Assembly: GCF_014297285.1 (NCBI RefSeq)
Contig: NZ_JACOQI010000013.1
Coordinates: 24,846-88,845 of the forward strand
DNA from: Dysosmobacter segnis
GTDB lineage: Bacteria; Bacillota; Clostridia; Oscillospirales; Oscillospiraceae
Reading direction: 5' to 3'
DNA length: 64,000 nt
Position 1 is the first letter of the stretch. Every line of letters starts with the position of its first letter. The translations under genes were made by a program, and so were the position numbers. Positions 8,732-17,004 of this stretch are shown piece by piece. Below the pieces are notes generated by a model, which did not search any database, was not told where the DNA came from, and worked only from the letters and a program-made list of their open reading frames with translations.

Positions 8732-10396
8732 TCACGTCTTGTAAATGCCGCCGCCTACAAATTCCCGCATCAGGGAGGTCTGGGGTACGTCATCTGCCGG
8801 GACTGGCAGGAAATAGTCCAAGAACTTCAAGAGACGTTTGGCTTCCAGATATTCGTCGCTGCCCCGGGGCACACCGAACAGCAGCGGCTGCACATAGGGC
8901 TTCAGCAGGGCGGTTTCGTAAATGAGGGAGGAGTTGAACACCGTATCGGCGCTGTCCTGATAGGGGAAGATGTTCTGTTCCTCGCCCCGGCGGACGGAGG
9001 GCCACATTTTGATGGTGGCCTGAGCACCGTAGCCCCGGGTCCGGGCGTCCCGCTCGATGCGGCGGAGGAGCCGGGCATCGGTGGTGGGAATACGGTTGTG
9101 ATCGTCGATATTCAGGGTGGTCAGGCAGCTGATGTAAATTTTGTACTTGCTCTCCTTAGGCAGAGAGTGGGAAAATTCGTCGTTCAGGCAGTGGATGCCC
9201 TCGATCACCAGTACGTCGCCGTCTCCCAGCGTCAGCTTTTCACCGTTGTATTCCCGGACGCCCTTTTTGAAGTTGAAGGTGGGCATATCCACCGTTTCGC
9301 CCTTCAGCAGACGGCTCATATCGCTGTTGAACTGCTCCACGTCCATAGCGCCCAGTCCCTCAAAATCGTACTGGCCGTTGGCATCTCTGGGGGTGTCCTC
9401 CCGGTTGCGGAAGTAGTTGTCTGTGGCGATGGGATGGGGCTGCAGGCCGCAGGCCATCAGCTGGGTGGATAGCCGGTGAGAGAAGGTGGTTTTGCCAGAG
9501 GAGGAGGGACCGGCGATCATCACGAAGCGGACGTCCTTCCGCCGTGCGATCTCCTCGGCAATGTCACCCACTCGCTTTTCCATCAGGGCTTCGTGGGCCA
9601 AAATCAACTGGGTGGCGTTGCCTTCAGCAATCATGTCATCCATCTCCCCTACGTTGGAGATATACATGGCGGCGGAGCGATCCTCGGCGTCATGCATGGC
9701 CTGAAACACCTTCATAGAGGGCGTGAACTTACCCACCTGCTCCGGTTCCTCCAGCGACGGCAGGCGGAGGATGAAGCCATCCTCAAACAGCTCCAGAGCA
9801 AACCACTGAAGATAACCGGTGTCCGGTACCATGTAGCCGTAGAAATAGTCAGTGAAGCCGTCCAACGTGTAAAGATTGACCCGGGAGCTGATGCGGTATT
9901 TCAGGAGCCGGGCCTTATCCTCCATGCCGTTTTCTGTCAAAAAGGCCGCGGCGTCTTCGATATCCACAGACTGCTTTTCAATGGGCAGGACCTGACGGAC
10001 CAGCTCCCGCATCCGGTCCTCGATCCGGTGCAGCAGGGTGTTATCCAACGTGAAGCTGCCTCTGGCCCGGCAGAACAGAGCATTGCTCAGGGAAAATTCC
10101 ACCCGGACGTGTTCCATCTGCTCCCGGCCTACCACGTCATAAAATGCCTTGAGCATCAGGAGAATGGCGCTGCGCTCATAGGTCTGGCGGCCCGGCTTGT
10201 CGGCGGCGGTGACCATGGAGAGGGAGCAGTTCCGCTTTACGGTCTTTTGCAGCTCCCGGAGCTTGCCGTCCCGGTTTACCAGCAGGATCTGGTGGGGATA
10301 GTTCTCCTGAAATTCCGCGGCGATGGCGCGGTAAGTGGTTCCGTAGGGATACTGGTGTATCGTGCCGTTCACGGTGACGTTCAGCATGGTTTCCAT
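8732..10396 (-). CDS. Uridine kinase-like P-loop protein with ThrRS-like N-terminus
   Basis: 554 aa. The N-terminal ~65 residues (VTVNGTIHQYPYGTTYRAIA) look like a TGS domain; ~66-230 resembles the second additional domain of threonyl-tRNA synthetase; the rest is a uridine kinase/phosphoribulokinase-like ATPase. Walker A GPSSSGKTT is at 296-304, the acceptor-site-like DNYFRNREDTPRD at ~327-339 and the Walker B-like VLVIEGIHCLND at ~402. Such fused proteins are widespread in clostridia and usually labelled uridine kinase or AAA ATPase; the true substrate is not established. Start ATG behind AAAGGAG. Own promoter and terminator. Confidence 0.85.
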   Translation of the reverse strand: METMLNVTVNGTIHQYPYGTTYRAIAAEFQENYPHQILLVNRDGKLRELQKTVKRNCSLSMVTAADKPGRQTYERSAILLMLKAFYDVVGREQMEHVRVEFSLSNALFCRARGSFTLDNTLLHRIEDRMRELVRQVLPIEKQSVDIEDAAAFLTENGMEDKARLLKYRISSRVNLYTLDGFTDYFYGYMVPDTGYLQWFALELFEDGFILRLPSLEEPEQVGKFTPSMKVFQAMHDAEDRSAAMYISNVGEMDDMIAEGNATQLILAHEALMEKRVGDIAEEIARRKDVRFVMIAGPSSSGKTTFSHRLSTQLMACGLQPHPIATDNYFRNREDTPRDANGQYDFEGLGAMDVEQFNSDMSRLLKGETVDMPTFNFKKGVREYNGEKLTLGDGDVLVIEGIHCLNDEFSHSLPKESKYKIYISCLTTLNIDDHNRIPTTDARLLRRIERDARTRGYGAQATIKMWPSVRRGEEQNIFPYQDSADTVFNSSLIYETALLKPYVQPLLFGVPRGSDEYLEAKRLLKFLDYFLPVPADDVPQTSLMREFVGGGIYKT

Positions 10397-10457
10397 AGAA
10401 TTCTCCTTTCAAATATGGCTGCGGGAGGGTTCTCCCGGTGATCGTTCGCTTTTCTCC

Positions 10458-10486
10458 ATTATACGGTGTGGAACCGCCGGGTTCAA
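10458..10486 (-). promoter_or_regulatory. Promoter of the uridine-kinase-like gene
   Basis: Minus strand -35 TTGAAC (10486-10481), 17-bp spacer, -10 TATAAT (10463-10458), about 60 nt upstream of the start codon. Confidence 0.75.
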
Positions 10487-10537
10487 TGGGTAAAGTGTAA
10501 ACATCTGCCCAAAAGCGGACCGTTCCGGCCCCGCCCC

Positions 10538-10566
10538 TTGCTTTTTGAAGGGTTTCATTGTAAAAT
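10538..10566 (+). promoter_or_regulatory. Promoter of the TetR-type regulator
   Basis: -35 TTGCTT (10538-10543), 17-bp spacer, -10 TAAAAT (10561-10566), 33 nt upstream of the ATG at 10599. It diverges from the promoter at 10458-10486, about 50 bp away. Confidence 0.65.
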
Positions 10567-10598
10567 TTTCACAGCTACATTGCAGGGAGGACAACGTC

Positions 10599-11189
10599 AT
10601 GGCAAAACGAAACAGCCGCAATACCCGGGGACGGATCATCTCCGCCGCTTGGAAGCTCTTTTATGAGCAGGGATATGACGGCACCACAGTAGAGGATATC
10701 GTTTTTGAATCCGGCACCTCCAAAGGCTCTTTCTACCATTATTTTGACGGCAAGGACGCCCTGATGGGCACCTTGGCCTATGTGTTCGACGAAAAATACG
10801 AGGATCTGATGCCCACGCTGGACCCGGAGAAGGGTGCCATCGAGACGCTGGCCTATATCAACCATGAGCTGTATGTGATGATCGAGTCCAGCGTGTCCAT
10901 CGACCTGCTGACCCGTCTGCTGTCCACCCAATTGCTGGCGCGGGGAGAAAAGCACCTGCTGGACCGGAGCCGGGTCTACTTCCGCTTGCTGAAAAAGATC
11001 GTCCGTCAGGGTGCGGAGCGGGGCGAATTCCGCCCCGGTCTGGCTCAGGAGGAGATCGTCCGGGCCTTCGCCATGTGGGAACGGGCACAGCTTTACGACT
11101 GGTGCCTGTGCGGCGGGGACTACTCTCTGGTGGCCTACGCGGAGAAGATGACGCCCCTGTTTTTGGAGAGTTTCCGAGTCGGAGAATAA
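10599..11189 (+). CDS. TetR/AcrR-family transcriptional regulator
   Basis: 196 aa from the ATG at 10599 behind GCAGGGAGG; an in-frame ATG at 10545 lies inside the promoter and is rejected. The first ~50 residues are a TetR DNA-binding domain: RGRIISAAWKLFYEQGYDGT, then TVEDIVFESGTSKGSFYHYF as helix-turn-helix, then the KDAL turn. The remaining ~140 residues are the ligand-binding and dimerisation domain, whose ligand cannot be predicted. It lies between a divergent kinase-like gene and a downstream putP-like symporter and may control either (inference). Its 3' side ends in a 15-bp palindrome. Confidence 0.9.
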   Translation: MAKRNSRNTRGRIISAAWKLFYEQGYDGTTVEDIVFESGTSKGSFYHYFDGKDALMGTLAYVFDEKYEDLMPTLDPEKGAIETLAYINHELYVMIESSVSIDLLTRLLSTQLLARGEKHLLDRSRVYFRLLKKIVRQGAERGEFRPGLAQEEIVRAFAMWERAQLYDWCLCGGDYSLVAYAEKMTPLFLESFRVGE

Positions 11190-11274
11190 ATCTTATTTTT
11201 TGTTTTTCAAGTATTCCATCTTTCTGTACAGTATAAAACTGTTGAAATATAAAGAAAAATCTGATATTATAAGA

Positions 11275-11306
11275 AACGCCGTATAGAATTGATTCTATAC
11301 GGCGTT
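11275..11306. repeat. Intergenic palindrome, copy 1 of CGCCGTAT family
   Basis: Perfect 15-bp inverted repeat AACGCCGTATAGAAT / ATTCTATACGGCGTT with a 2-nt loop. It may end the TetR gene, though the following T tract is weak. The core CGCCGTATRGA is shared with palindromes at 12979 and 30327. Confidence 0.8.
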
Positions 11307-11375
11307 CTGTATTTCATTCTTGTTTGCGTTGTGGTATGATACCAAGCATTGAAGTGTTAAAGGAGAGAGTATTGT

Positions 11376-12905
11376 ATGACATCCGCACAGATCGCGATCA
11401 TGACAACGATCATTTTGTATCTCTGTCTGGTGATTTTCACCGGCGTGATGATCGGTAAACGAAGCAAGAAGAGCGCTGAAGGCTTTTACCTCGGCGGCCG
11501 GGGCATGGGCCCCCTGGTCACGGCCATGAGCGCGGAGGCCAGCGATATGAGCAGCTACCTGCTCATGGGTATCCCCGGCCTCGCCTATCTCAGCGGCGTG
11601 GCGGACGCCAGCTGGACCGCCATCGGCCTCGCTATCGGCACCTATCTGAATTTCCTGCTGGTGGCCCGCCGCCTGCGGCGTTACAGCGTGGAGTTGGACG
11701 CCATCACCATCCCCAGCTTTATCTCCAAGCGCTACGGGGAGAAAAAGCCCATCATTATGGGTATCGCCTCTCTCATCATTCTGGTGTTCTTCGTGCCCTA
11801 TGTGGCCTCCGGTCTGGCGGCGATCGGCAAGCTGTTCAACAGCCTGTTCGGCTGGAATTACATGCTTTCTGTGATCGTGGGCGCCATTGTCATCATCAGC
11901 TATACCTCCGTGGGCGGCTTCAGTGCTGTCGCCACTATGGACCTGATCCAGTCTGTGATTATGACCGTCGCCCTGTGCGTCATCGTGGTGTTCGGCATTG
12001 TGCAGGCCGGCGGTATGGATGCTGTTCTGGCTCATGCCAGCAGCCTTCCCGGTTTTCTGAGCTTTGGTCAGACCTATAACGCCGCCTCCGGCCAGGCGGA
12101 GCCTTACGGGCTGATCCGCATTGTTTCCATGCTGGCCTGGGGCCTTGGCTACTTCGGCATGCCCCACATTCTGGTGCGCTTTATGGCCATCCGCCACGAG
12201 GATGAGCTGAAAATCTCCCGCCGGATCGCCTCCATCTGGGTGGTGATCTCCATGGCCGTGGCCGTGTTTATTGGCATCGTGGGCCATGCCGTGTCCAGTG
12301 TGGGCCGCATCCCCATGCTGGAGGGCAGCGCCACGGAGACGGTCATTGTCCGGCTGTCTGACCTGCTTTCCTCTTACGGTCTGCTGCCTGCCATTGTGGC
12401 CGGCTGTATTCTGGCAGGTATTCTGGCGGCTACCATGTCCACGGCGGACTCTCAGCTTTTGGCGGCGGCCTCCGCGTTTTCTGAAAACGTATTGCAGGAT
12501 GTGTTCGGCGTCAAGCTGACTTCCAAGCAGAATATGCTGGCCGCCCGTTTGACGGTGGTGGTGATCGCGTTTATCGCCATCTTCCTGGCGGCGGACCCCA
12601 ACAGCAACGTGTTCAAGATCGTCTCCTTCGCATGGGCCGGTTTCGGCGCAACCTTTGGCCCCGCCGTGCTGTTCGCTCTTTTCTGGAGACGCAGCAACCG
12701 TCAGGGTGTGCTGGCAGGTCTGGTGGCCGGCGGTCTGATGATCTTCGCATGGAAGTTCTGCGTCCGGCCTCTGGGCGGCATCTGGGACATCTATGAGCTG
12801 ATGCCTGCTTTCATCGTCAACTGCATCGTGCTGGTGGTGGTCTCTCTGGCTACCCCCGCGCCTGACAAGAGCATTACGGATGTATTCGACAAGGTCCAGG
12901 ATTAA
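11376..12905 (+). CDS. putP: Sodium/proline symporter-type transporter (SSS family)
   Basis: 509 aa, typical of PutP-type sodium:solute symporters (12-13 membrane helices). The N-terminal helix is followed by SAEGFYLGGRGMGPLVTAMS, a strong SSS signature. Further marks are SYTSVGGFSAVATMDLIQS (~175-195), AWGLGYFGMPHILVRFMAI (~260-280), and STADSQLLAAASAFSENVLQD (~357-377). Closest resemblance is to sodium/proline symporters, but substrate assignment inside the SSS family from sequence is uncertain. The start ATG follows AAAGGAGAGAG. No proline catabolism genes are nearby. A strong terminator follows. Confidence 0.88.
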   Translation: MTSAQIAIMTTIILYLCLVIFTGVMIGKRSKKSAEGFYLGGRGMGPLVTAMSAEASDMSSYLLMGIPGLAYLSGVADASWTAIGLAIGTYLNFLLVARRLRRYSVELDAITIPSFISKRYGEKKPIIMGIASLIILVFFVPYVASGLAAIGKLFNSLFGWNYMLSVIVGAIVIISYTSVGGFSAVATMDLIQSVIMTVALCVIVVFGIVQAGGMDAVLAHASSLPGFLSFGQTYNAASGQAEPYGLIRIVSMLAWGLGYFGMPHILVRFMAIRHEDELKISRRIASIWVVISMAVAVFIGIVGHAVSSVGRIPMLEGSATETVIVRLSDLLSSYGLLPAIVAGCILAGILAATMSTADSQLLAAASAFSENVLQDVFGVKLTSKQNMLAARLTVVVIAFIAIFLAADPNSNVFKIVSFAWAGFGATFGPAVLFALFWRRSNRQGVLAGLVAGGLMIFAWKFCVRPLGGIWDIYELMPAFIVNCIVLVVVSLATPAPDKSITDVFDKVQD

Positions 12906-12915
12906 AAAGCTTATT

Positions 12916-12947
12916 AAAAAGCGGTGGGCTCAGCCCACCGCTTTTTT
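12916..12947 (+). terminator. Terminator after putP
   Basis: Stem GCGGTGGGC / GCCCACCGC with TCA loop, flanked by AAAAA and TTTTTT, 10 nt after the putP stop. Confidence 0.92.
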
Positions 12948-12978
12948 AACTGATTCGGCCGGAAACGGCGTAAACAAT

Positions 12979-13019
12979 AAAGCAACCCGCCGTATGGATT
13001 CCATACGGCGGGTTGCTTT
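12979..13019 (-). terminator. Palindrome copy 2; probable terminator of tRNA-Sec
   Basis: Twenty-base arms AAAGCAACCCGCCGTATGGA / TCCATACGGCGGGTTGCTTT around one central T. On the minus strand it begins at the CCA end of tRNA-Sec and is followed by a loose T-rich run, so it probably ends that transcript. It shares the core CGCCGTATGGA with copies at 11275 and 30327. Confidence 0.7.
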
Positions 13020-13116
13020 TGGCGGGGGCATATGAGGATCGAACTCATCCAGGCGGCTGTTCGCCGTCCGCACCGGTTTTGAAGACCGGGAGGCACACCA
13101 GCACCTATCTGCTCCC
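13020..13116 (-). tRNA. selC: tRNA-Sec (anticodon TCA)
   Basis: 97-nt tRNA read on the minus strand from GGGAGCAG to GCCA. It has the selenocysteine-type layout: a 6-bp D stem (AGGTGC / GTGCCT), an anticodon stem CCGGT / ACCGG with loop CTTCAAA giving anticodon TCA, a long variable arm with GGACGGCG pairing to CGCC, and T loop TTCGATC on stem ATGAG / CTCAT. CCA is encoded. The 8-bp acceptor (GGGAGCAG against ATGCCCCC) shows an A-C mismatch at pair 4 and G-A at pair 8, which is unusual. It lies 54 nt downstream of selB, as expected for a selA-selB-selC cassette. Confidence 0.93.
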
Positions 13117-13170
13117 ATGTTTTCTTTGATGCTGACCACCGCCGAAGCGGAGCAACGCTCCGGCGGTATG

Positions 13171-15087
13171 TCAGTCATGAAATTTGAGCTTCAGGCGGCG
13201 GCAGTCGCCCTCTCGAACCGTGATCTGCCGTCGGTCGCAGGCTTCTAAAAACAGCAAAGCGTATTTCCGGGTGGTGTCTAAAGCGTCCCGGACCTCTGCC
13301 AGCGTGACAGTGCCGTGGTCAGCACACAGCGTCCGCAAGATATCCAGCCCCTTTTGGAACACCTCCCGGTGCCAGCACAGCTCCGGTGACAGCCGTACCA
13401 GCTCTCCGCCGGTGAGCAGGCTTTCCAGCACCTGACGAGCCTCCTCCCGGCGCTCCGGAGGAATACTGTCCAGCACCGCTTCGACGGTGTCCGGCTCCGG
13501 GCCACCCCGGAGGAAACGCTCCAACAGCGCGTCCCGGAGGGCGGTCTGCCGCTTGGTGAGCCGAATGGAAAACTCTGCCAGCGCCCAATGGTTTTCGGCG
13601 CGTTTCATCCGCCCCTCCGCCCGAAAAACCTCCAAAAGCGCATCGCCCTCAGCGGGAGTGATCTGCCGGAACAGCTTTTGCCGCAGCTCAGCGGCGGGCA
13701 TCCCGGCGTGAAGGGGGTGCTTTTGGTGGTAGGCGGACAGCAATTCCCGGCAGCGGTCCCAGAGAGCGTCCAACGCCGAGGCCGCCGCGTAGCGGCCCGG
13801 CAGCGGCTCCGCCAGCTTTCCCTGATTCAGCAGGTCTGCCAGCAAGGATACAGCAGCACCAGTGTCCAGACCGGAACGCTCCGCTAACTGGCTGCTATCC
13901 GGCAGTGAAACACCGAATTCCTCCGCAGCTTGCAGCAGCCGTTGACTGCCGGAGCCCTGTTCCCGGAGAATTAGGTTGTCCAGCACCACCGGGTCATGCC
14001 GTTTGTGGCGAAGGGGCCGGGGGTCCAGCACCTTGCCGCCGCCGATGGTCTCCACCGGAGAGTAGAATCGAATGACAAACCGATCCCCCTGTTTGACGGC
14101 CATCGGCTCCGTCAGCCGCAGCTGGGCAAGGCAGCTTTCTCCGGGGCGCAGCTCGTCCCGGTCCAGCAACACCGCCTTTGCCAAATGAACGGAGGTCCCG
14201 TGGTACAGATGGATCTGGGAGCCGTTCAAAACCGTGCGTTTGGCGCTTCTCAGACACCGGAGCCGCACATCCAGCATCCGGGAAGGCCGGGCGCTGCCGG
14301 GTCTTACCGCCGCGTCCCCCCGGTGGACCTCTGTTTTTTGCAGATTTGTCAAGTTGAGGGCCGCCCGCTGACCGGCGTAGGCGGCGTCCACGCTTTCGCT
14401 GTGGACCTGCAAGGTCCGCACCCGGCTTTGCAGCCCGGAGGGAACCAGCTCCACTGCGTCCCCCACCCGGACAGCCCCCTCTGTAAGGGTGCCGGTGACT
14501 ACGGTGCCGAAGCCGTCCACGGAAAAGACCCGGTCAATGGGAAGCCGGAAGGGTGCCAGCGCGCTTTTTTCCCGCGCCTCCTGTACCAAGCGGTACAGGG
14601 CGTCCCGCAGTTCCGGGATTCCCTGACCGGTGACGGCGGAGACTGACAGAATGGGCGCACCCTCTAAAAAGGTGCCCTCGGTCAGCTCCAACGCCTGTCT
14701 CCGAACAAATTCCAACCAGTCATCATCTACCAATTCCGCCTTGGTCAACACCACCAAGCCGCCTTGGACACCCAAGAGAGACAGAATATCCAGATGCTCT
14801 ACGGTCTGGGGCATAACGCCTTCGTCCGCGGCGATGACCAGCATGGCAAGATCAATGCCCCCCGCCCCGGCCAGCATATTTTTGATGAATTTTTCGTGGC
14901 CCGGCACATCCACGATCCCTGCTTGCGTGCCGTCCGGCCAGTCCAGTCTGGCAAACCCCGGCTCGATGGTAATGCCCCGGCGCTTTTCCTCCGCCAGACG
15001 GTCCGTATCGGTACCGGTGAGCGCCTTGACCAGAACGGTTTTGCCGTGATCTACATGGCCCGCCGTGCCGATGATGACGTGTTTCAT
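13171..15087 (-). CDS. selB: Selenocysteine-specific elongation factor SelB
   Basis: 638 aa. SelB is the GTPase that delivers selenocysteinyl-tRNA to UGA codons followed by a SECIS hairpin. G1 is GHVDHGKT (10-17), the switch II DxxG is DVPGHEKF, and G4 appears as LTKAEL, which departs from the usual NKxD as in other SelB. Domains II and III follow ([19 protein letters not shown]), then four C-terminal winged-helix repeats that bind the SECIS RNA, ending near [17 protein letters not shown]. The start ATG overlaps the selA stop by 4 nt (ATGA), so the two are translationally coupled. selD is not in the window. Confidence 0.96.
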   Translation of the reverse strand: MKHVIIGTAGHVDHGKTVLVKALTGTDTDRLAEEKRRGITIEPGFARLDWPDGTQAGIVDVPGHEKFIKNMLAGAGGIDLAMLVIAADEGVMPQTVEHLDILSLLGVQGGLVVLTKAELVDDDWLEFVRRQALELTEGTFLEGAPILSVSAVTGQGIPELRDALYRLVQEAREKSALAPFRLPIDRVFSVDGFGTVVTGTLTEGAVRVGDAVELVPSGLQSRVRTLQVHSESVDAAYAGQRAALNLTNLQKTEVHRGDAAVRPGSARPSRMLDVRLRCLRSAKRTVLNGSQIHLYHGTSVHLAKAVLLDRDELRPGESCLAQLRLTEPMAVKQGDRFVIRFYSPVETIGGGKVLDPRPLRHKRHDPVVLDNLILREQGSGSQRLLQAAEEFGVSLPDSSQLAERSGLDTGAAVSLLADLLNQGKLAEPLPGRYAAASALDALWDRCRELLSAYHQKHPLHAGMPAAELRQKLFRQITPAEGDALLEVFRAEGRMKRAENHWALAEFSIRLTKRQTALRDALLERFLRGGPEPDTVEAVLDSIPPERREEARQVLESLLTGGELVRLSPELCWHREVFQKGLDILRTLCADHGTVTLAEVRDALDTTRKYALLFLEACDRRQITVREGDCRRLKLKFHD

Positions 15088-16457
15088 GAAGCGGTCTCCC
15101 GAAAAGCCTGAAGGATCTCGTCAAGATCCGCTGGGAACAAAGTCCGCATATCCAGCAGACACCGGTCATGGGCGATACGGACGATGATGGGGACTGGCCG
15201 CTGCCGCAGCTGCGCTTCCAGTGCGGCGGCGCTGTCCCTTGGGACGACAGCCACGGCGAAGGAGGGCAGCGTCTGGGTGGGGACTGCCCCGCCTCCCACC
15301 GGGTTTTCCGTGGAAACCACCTCGGCGGTCACGCCAATCCCTCCCATGCGGCGGCAGAGCGACTCTGCCTGCTGGTGCAGTTCCTCCGGTGTTTGGGCCA
15401 GCATGGAGAGCACCGGGATCTCCTGAAGGGCGGTGCCGTCCGCATATGCTTGCAGAGTTGCTTCCAAGGCGGCCAACGTCAGCTTGTCCACCCGCAGGGC
15501 GCGGGCCAGAGGGTGACGCTTCAAAAGGTCGATATAGTGCCGCTTGCCCACGATGATCCCCGCTTGAGGACCACCCAGCAGCTTGTCCCCGGAGAAGGAT
15601 AATACATCCACTCCGGCCTTTACGGACGCTTGAACCGTCGGCTCATCCCGGAGGCCCAAGGGTGCCAGATCTACAAGACAGCCGCTGCCCAAGTCCTCAA
15701 TGACCGGAATGCTGCGGGAGCGGCCAAGCTCCGCTAAGGCGGCGGGGGACACGCTCTCCGTAAAGCCCACGATGCGGTAATTGCTGGTGTGGACTTTCAA
15801 AAGGGCGCGGGTCTGCTCGCTGATGGCGTTGGCGTAGTCGGAAAGGCGGGTCTTGTTGGTGGAACCAACCTCCCGGAGCACCGCGCCGCAGGCGGCCATC
15901 ACATCCGGCATCCGGAAGGAGCCGCCGATCTCCACCAGCTCTCCACGGGAGGTAATGACTTCTCCTCCGGCGGTGAGGGCGGAGAGGATCAGCAGCACCG
16001 CCGCTGCGTTGTTGTTTACCACCATGGCGGCCTCCGCCCCGGTAAGGCGGCACAAAAGCGGCTCTACATGGGCGTACCGCTGCCCCCGTTCCCCCGCTGT
16101 CAGGTCATATTCCAAGGTGGAGTAGCCCTGAGAGACCCCTCTCGCTGCCGCTAACGCGCGATCACTCAGGCAGGCCCGGCCCAGATTGGTGTGCAGAACG
16201 ATCCCGGTGGCATTGATAACGCCCCGGAGGGAGGGCAGGCGGGATGCCCGACACGACGCGCTGATTTGAGCGCAGAGGGCCTCCGTGGAGGGCAGCTCTG
16301 TGACGGTTCCCACCAGAATATCGGCGCGGAGCCGGTCCAGCGTCCGGCGAACCGCCTCCGTCACGGCGGCGGCACCCACCTCCGCCGCCAGTGTGTTCAG
16401 GGCGGGCAGGCGGAGCAGGTCGTCTACCTTTGGAATTTGACGCAGCAGTGTATCCAT
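15084..16457 (-). CDS. selA: L-seryl-tRNA(Sec) selenium transferase SelA
   Basis: 457 aa from the ATG at 16457, chosen for GGGAGG 6 nt upstream; a longer frame to 16496 lacks a ribosome site and overlaps the promoter. SelA is a PLP enzyme that turns Ser-tRNA(Sec) into Sec-tRNA(Sec) with selenophosphate. Features: RQIPKVDDLLRLPAL at the N-terminus, GVINATGIVLHTNLGRA (~79-95), VNNNAAAVLL (~147-156), and the PLP lysine K292 in SFSGDKLLGGPQAG. It ends with the IVRIAHDRCLLDMRTLFPAD segment. First gene of selA-selB-tRNA-Sec. Confidence 0.96.
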   Translation of the reverse strand: MDTLLRQIPKVDDLLRLPALNTLAAEVGAAAVTEAVRRTLDRLRADILVGTVTELPSTEALCAQISASCRASRLPSLRGVINATGIVLHTNLGRACLSDRALAAARGVSQGYSTLEYDLTAGERGQRYAHVEPLLCRLTGAEAAMVVNNNAAAVLLILSALTAGGEVITSRGELVEIGGSFRMPDVMAACGAVLREVGSTNKTRLSDYANAISEQTRALLKVHTSNYRIVGFTESVSPAALAELGRSRSIPVIEDLGSGCLVDLAPLGLRDEPTVQASVKAGVDVLSFSGDKLLGGPQAGIIVGKRHYIDLLKRHPLARALRVDKLTLAALEATLQAYADGTALQEIPVLSMLAQTPEELHQQAESLCRRMGGIGVTAEVVSTENPVGGGAVPTQTLPSFAVAVVPRDSAAALEAQLRQRPVPIIVRIAHDRCLLDMRTLFPADLDEILQAFRETAS

Positions 16458-16491
16458 GAGAACCTCCCTTGGTGATTTACGGCTTTTCCTT

Positions 16492-16520
16492 ATCATACTG
16501 GATTTTCAACGGGTTGTAAA
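16492..16520 (-). promoter_or_regulatory. Promoter of selAB-selC
   Basis: Minus strand -35 TTTACA (16520-16515), 17-bp spacer, -10 TATGAT (16497-16492), about 35 nt upstream of the selA start and just after the aro operon terminator. Confidence 0.7.
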
Positions 16521-16538
16521 GCACCCCGGAAAGCAGAA

Positions 16539-16568
16539 AAACGCGCCTCCCGAAAGGAGGCGCGCTTG
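16539..16568 (-). terminator. Terminator of the aromatic operon
   Basis: On the minus strand GCGCCTCC and GGAGGCGC pair around TTTCG and are followed by GTTTTTC, immediately after the aroQ stop. It separates the aro operon from the selA promoter. Confidence 0.9.
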
Positions 16569-16569
16569 C

Positions 16570-17004
16570 TCACTTGCTGAGATAGTCTTTCAAAAATTTC
16601 ACTGCCTCCACATAGCCCTGGAACCCCAGACCTTTATAGGTTTTGACGCAGGCCATGCCGGCGTAGGAGACCTGACGAAACGGTTCCCGGCTGTCCACAT
16701 CGGAGATGTGGACCTCCACGGCAGGGATGGCCACGGCCTTCAGTGCATCCAGAATGGCTATGCTGGTGTGAGTGTAGGCGGCGGGGTTGATGACGATGCC
16801 GTCATAGACGCCGTAGGCCGCCTGGATGGCGTCCACAATGGTCCCCTCGTGGTTGGACTGGACGAAACCGACCTCGATGCCCTCGGCATCGCAAGCGGTG
16901 CGGATGAGGGCCAACAGGGACTCATAATTCTGGCTGCCGTAGATGGCAGGCTCCCGCAGGCCCAGCAGATTCAGATTGGGCCCGTTGATGACCAGAAGCT
17001 TCAT
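16570..17004 (-). CDS. aroQ: 3-dehydroquinate dehydratase, type II
   Basis: 144 aa, the usual size of type II dehydroquinases, which form dodecamers. It converts 3-dehydroquinate to 3-dehydroshikimate, step 3 of the shikimate pathway. It begins KLLVINGPNLNLLGLREPAIYG, with the catalytic Tyr in the YG of that segment. Further marks are INPAAYTHTSIAILDAL and the substrate-binding VEVHISDVDSREPFRQVSY with the catalytic His. Start ATG overlaps the preceding aroE/aroK stop by 4 nt. Last gene of the operon; a terminator follows at once. Confidence 0.96.
   Translation of the reverse strand: MKLLVINGPNLNLLGLREPAIYGSQNYESLLALIRTACDAEGIEVGFVQSNHEGTIVDAIQAAYGVYDGIVINPAAYTHTSIAILDALKAVAIPAVEVHISDVDSREPFRQVSYAGMACVKTYKGLGFQGYVEAVKFLKDYLSK

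Noticed and set aside
13171..16457. Selenoprotein gene with an in-frame UGA beside the sel cassette
   Set aside because: I found no frame in the window that needs UGA read-through and is followed by a plausible SECIS hairpin.
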